A stretch of DNA of 10,483 nucleotides. It comes from Candidatus Margulisiibacteriota bacterium. GTDB lineage: Bacteria; Margulisbacteria; WOR-1; O2-12-FULL-45-9. The position numbers and the translations under genes are program-made. Within the stretch, counting starts at the first letter, position 1, and the number at the start of each line of letters is the position of its first letter. Below are positions 7,909 to 10,483 of this stretch, piece by piece. Below the pieces are notes generated by a model that was given only the letters and a program-made list of their open reading frames with translations, was not told where the DNA came from and ran no database searches. The DNA is taken from the NCBI GenBank assembly GCA_018814265.1, contig JAHIZU010000167.1, forward strand, positions 1-10,483, read 5' to 3'.

Positions 7909-9887
7909 AGACCCAGAAGATCCACATTGTCTCCCTAAAACAGCACAAAGACAAAATCATGAAGTGCCTGCGCCTTCATGAGGTCATGGATATCCAGACC
8001 ATGTCTCTTAATGAGCCAGGGCCCAAAAGCGAAGATCAAAGGGCCAATGAAGAAGAGATCAGCAAACTGGAGTATAACCTGGCTGAGATCAAGTCCGCTA
8101 TAACCCTTCTTGAGAGCCTGGTCCAGAGAAAAAAAGGACTGGTCGAGTCCTTTGCCCCGCAGAAAGAAGAGATCAGCCATCCCCAGTTTGTGCAAACCTG
8201 CCGCGGATTCGACTGCGCAGGCGTCCTGGCCAAATGCCAGGCAATTGAAGCTAGGCTGGCCAATTTAAGAAACCTCAGCAATGAAATGCAAAACGACCGG
8301 GACAGACTACTCCCCTGGCAATCATTAAACCTGCCGCTCAATGAGCTGGCCAGCAGTCAAAGGATTAACATTGTCCTGGGCGTGATTAAAAACAAACAGC
8401 TGGCTGATCTGAGATCCAAACTAGAACAATTAACCACGGCGACAGAACTCCAGGCAGTCAGCAGCACTAAGCAGGAAAGCCACCTGCTGCTTGTTTATTT
8501 AACCCAGTTTGCTGACCAGATCGATCAGCTGCTGAGCAAAATCGATTTCACACCGCTAAGCCTGCCGCTTAGTGACAAAACGCCAAAGGAAGAGCTGGCC
8601 CGCCTTAGAGCAGTCAGCCAAGAGACTAACTATGAAATATTAGAGCAGCTAGCTGAAGCCAAAAAACTGGCCAGCCAGCTGGATAAGCTAAAATATATGT
8701 ATGACCTTAACCTGGGACACAAGACAGGGTTAGAAACCAAACAAAAGCTGGCTGACACGGTTTACGCTTTTGTCATTGAAGGCTGGATCAAAAAAAATGA
8801 CTGCGCTAAATTAAAAACAGAACTGTTAGAAGTTGCCAAGGAACTGGAGATCATTCCGATCGCCCCGGCTAAAGATGAAAAACACCCGGTAGTGCTGAAA
8901 AATCCTAAGGTTTTCTCGCCGTTTGAGCTGATCACCAAGATCTATGGCACACCAAAGTATGAAGAATTCGATCCCTCCATTCCCCTTTCCTTTTTCTTTG
9001 CCTTGTTCTTTGGCATTTGCCTGGGAGATTTTGGCTACGGCCTGGCTTTGGCAGCCACTTCCCTTTACTTTTTAAAAAGATACCGCCTGCCCGAGGGCGG
9101 CCAAAAGCTGTTCCGCTTGCTGATCTTTGGCGGCGGAGTCGCGGTGATCGTGGGCATGCTGACCGGCTCTTACCTGGGTTTTAGCCCCAGCGAGATCCCG
9201 GCCGGTCTTTTGCCTTTAAAGAATTTCCTGCTCTCGATCCAGATCATTGATCCAATGAAAAGCCCGCTAACCTTACTGCTCTTTTCCCTGGCTCTGGGTG
9301 TTATCCAGATCCTCTTTGGCATCCTGCTGCAGCTGGCTCTGAGAATCAGGAACAAGCAGTATGTTTCCGCCATCTTAGACGATGGGCTGTGGTTCTTCTT
9401 CCTCAGCTCTCTGGTTTTCTTGATCGTAGCCAGCGCCTTGGCCCTGCCCTCGGCCGGTCTGGCCGGCAAACTTAGTCTGGCCGGAGCAGGTTTACTGGTC
9501 CTGACCCAGGGTCGACATAAGAAAAATATTATCCAGAAATTCCTCAGCGGGCTGTTGAGCCTTTACAAAGTCTCGGGCTACATGGGTGATACCCTGTCCT
9601 ATTCCCGCTTGCTCGCGCTGGGCATGTCCACGACGATCATCGGCTCGGTCATCAATATCCTGGCCAATATGGTTAAAGGCGGCCCTCCGGTCCTGGGCAT
9701 CATTCTGATGATAATTATCTTGATTGTGGGACATATTTTTAACATGATCATCGGCACCTTGGGCGCTTTTGTCCATTCAACCAGACTGCAAATGGTCGAA
9801 TTCTTTAGTAAGTTCTATGAAGGAGGTGGCAGAGAATTTAAACCGTTTAAGCGCGAAGCTGAATATACAGTATTAAAACAAATTTAA
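7896..9887 (+). CDS. ntpI: V-type ATP synthase subunit I (a-subunit)
   Basis: A 663-residue subunit I, the stator of the membrane ring, which carries the ion half-channels of the V/A-type ATPase. The N-terminal half (about 1-350) is soluble and rich in coiled coil, forming the arm that contacts the peripheral stalks. The C-terminal half has about seven or eight membrane helices, beginning near PLSFFFALFFGICLGDFGYG (about 361). The motif GYMGDTLSYSRLLALGMST (561-579) is the subunit I hallmark; Arg571 is the likely essential arginine facing the rotor carboxylate. The ending HIFNMIIGTLGAFVHSTRLQMVEFFSKFYEGGG is also characteristic. The start is a GTG inside the end of ntpF, with AAAGGA nine bases upstream. 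Length is normal for bacterial members. It is followed 18 bp later by ntpK with a strong ribosome-binding site. Confidence 0.96.
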   Translation: MSILETQKIHIVSLKQHKDKIMKCLRLHEVMDIQTMSLNEPGPKSEDQRANEEEISKLEYNLAEIKSAITLLESLVQRKKGLVESFAPQKEEISHPQFVQTCRGFDCAGVLAKCQAIEARLANLRNLSNEMQNDRDRLLPWQSLNLPLNELASSQRINIVLGVIKNKQLADLRSKLEQLTTATELQAVSSTKQESHLLLVYLTQFADQIDQLLSKIDFTPLSLPLSDKTPKEELARLRAVSQETNYEILEQLAEAKKLASQLDKLKYMYDLNLGHKTGLETKQKLADTVYAFVIEGWIKKNDCAKLKTELLEVAKELEIIPIAPAKDEKHPVVLKNPKVFSPFELITKIYGTPKYEEFDPSIPLSFFFALFFGICLGDFGYGLALAATSLYFLKRYRLPEGGQKLFRLLIFGGGVAVIVGMLTGSYLGFSPSEIPAGLLPLKNFLLSIQIIDPMKSPLTLLLFSLALGVIQILFGILLQLALRIRNKQYVSAILDDGLWFFFLSSLVFLIVASALALPSAGLAGKLSLAGAGLLVLTQGRHKKNIIQKFLSGLLSLYKVSGYMGDTLSYSRLLALGMSTTIIGSVINILANMVKGGPPVLGIILMIIILIVGHIFNMIIGTLGAFVHSTRLQMVEFFSKFYEGGGREFKPFKREAEYTVLKQI

Positions 9888-10376
<489 letters not shown>

Positions 10377-10389
10377 AAAAAACCTTATT

Positions 10390-10447
10390 CCCCCTCTCCA
10401 TCAAAGATGGAGAGGGGGAGGAGTCCTTAACGCAAGCGGGGGTGAGG
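10390..10447. repeat. REP-like palindromic element between ntpK and ntpE
   Basis: A perfect 13-bp stem (10390-10402 with 10406-10418) closes on an AAA loop and is followed by a GC-rich tail ending in GGGGGTGAGG (10438-10447). No U-run follows on either strand, so it is not an intrinsic terminator, and the operon is expected to continue. Pyrimidine-rich stems of this CCCTCTCC/GGAGAGGG type with a GGGTGAGG tail resemble short intergenic repeats found in many bacterial genomes, but only one copy is in the window. The GAGG of the tail is 10 bases before the ntpE ATG and may serve as its ribosome-binding site. The C-run could also pair with the tail's G-run as an alternative fold. Confidence 0.6.
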
Positions 10448-10457
10448 ATTTAATAAT

Positions 10458-10483
10458 ATGTCAATTCAGGAAATCGAAAAAAA
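10458..10483 (+). CDS. ntpE: Probable V-type ATP synthase subunit E, first codons only
   Basis: Only eight codons and part of a ninth are visible: an ATG followed by Ser-Ile-Gln-Glu-Ile-Glu-Lys, charged and helical in character. A GAGG lies ten bases upstream. In the E. hirae-type order F-I-K-E the next gene is subunit E, the long helical peripheral-stalk partner of NtpF, and this start fits. The assignment is by position; the visible residues alone could not identify it. Confidence 0.5.

Noticed and set aside
9170..9776. Minus-strand open frames opposite ntpI
   Set aside because: Antisense shadows of conserved membrane-domain codons with no independent start signals.
10390..10418. Hairpin after ntpK as an intrinsic terminator
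   Set aside because: No U-run follows the stem on either strand, and the next gene of the conserved ATPase order begins 40 bases later in the same direction.

Overview
The window is about 10.5 kb of ordinary chromosomal DNA from a bacterium that makes peptidoglycan (MurA) and probably a surface polysaccharide primed by an undecaprenyl-linked amino sugar (WecA/TagO-type transferase plus WecB-type epimerase). It also carries a V/A-type rotary ATPase operon instead of, or in addition to, an F-type enzyme. Moderate base composition, very tight gene packing, a palindromic 'LPAGR(H/Q)' repeat inserted in frame in ybeY, and intergenic REP-like hairpins suggest an uncultivated candidate-phylum lineage (for example Margulisbacteria/Saganbacteria, Omnitrophota or similar). 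That placement is an inference from style and not a phylogenetic result.

Left block (1-7548, all on the minus strand). In transcription order the genes are a WecA/TagO/MraY-family phosphoglycosyl transferase, a 94-bp gap holding two back-to-back hairpins, wecB, murA, ybeY, dgkA, a CNNM/CBS/CorC membrane protein, a DUF1846 protein, and the 5' part of pyrG running off the left edge. From wecB to pyrG every junction is an overlap or a gap of 1-9 bp, so this looks like one translationally coupled operon. The cell-envelope genes come first (lipid-linked sugar transfer, UDP-GlcNAc epimerisation, first committed step of peptidoglycan, lipid or undecaprenol kinase). The ribosome-associated RNase YbeY and a YbeX/CorC-like protein follow, and CTP synthesis ends the visible part.

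Right block (7600-10483, plus strand). It starts head-to-head with the wecA-like gene across a ~50-bp divergent promoter region. The genes ntpF (peripheral-stalk G/H), ntpI (the a/I subunit), ntpK (the c/K rotor subunit) and the first codons of a probable ntpE follow in the Enterococcus hirae-type order F-I-K-E. The rotor subunit retains all the residues I recall as Na+ ligands in E. hirae NtpK, so the enzyme is predicted to be sodium-coupled. A perfect 13-bp-stem repeat sits between ntpK and ntpE.

I found no RNA gene, CRISPR array, transposase or phage gene, and I do not see a wholly new multi-gene system. The items worth a second look are the palindrome inside ybeY, the acidic-to-amide substitutions in the DgkA active site, the Na+ signature of NtpK, the two hairpin clusters, and the mirror-symmetric divergent promoter region.
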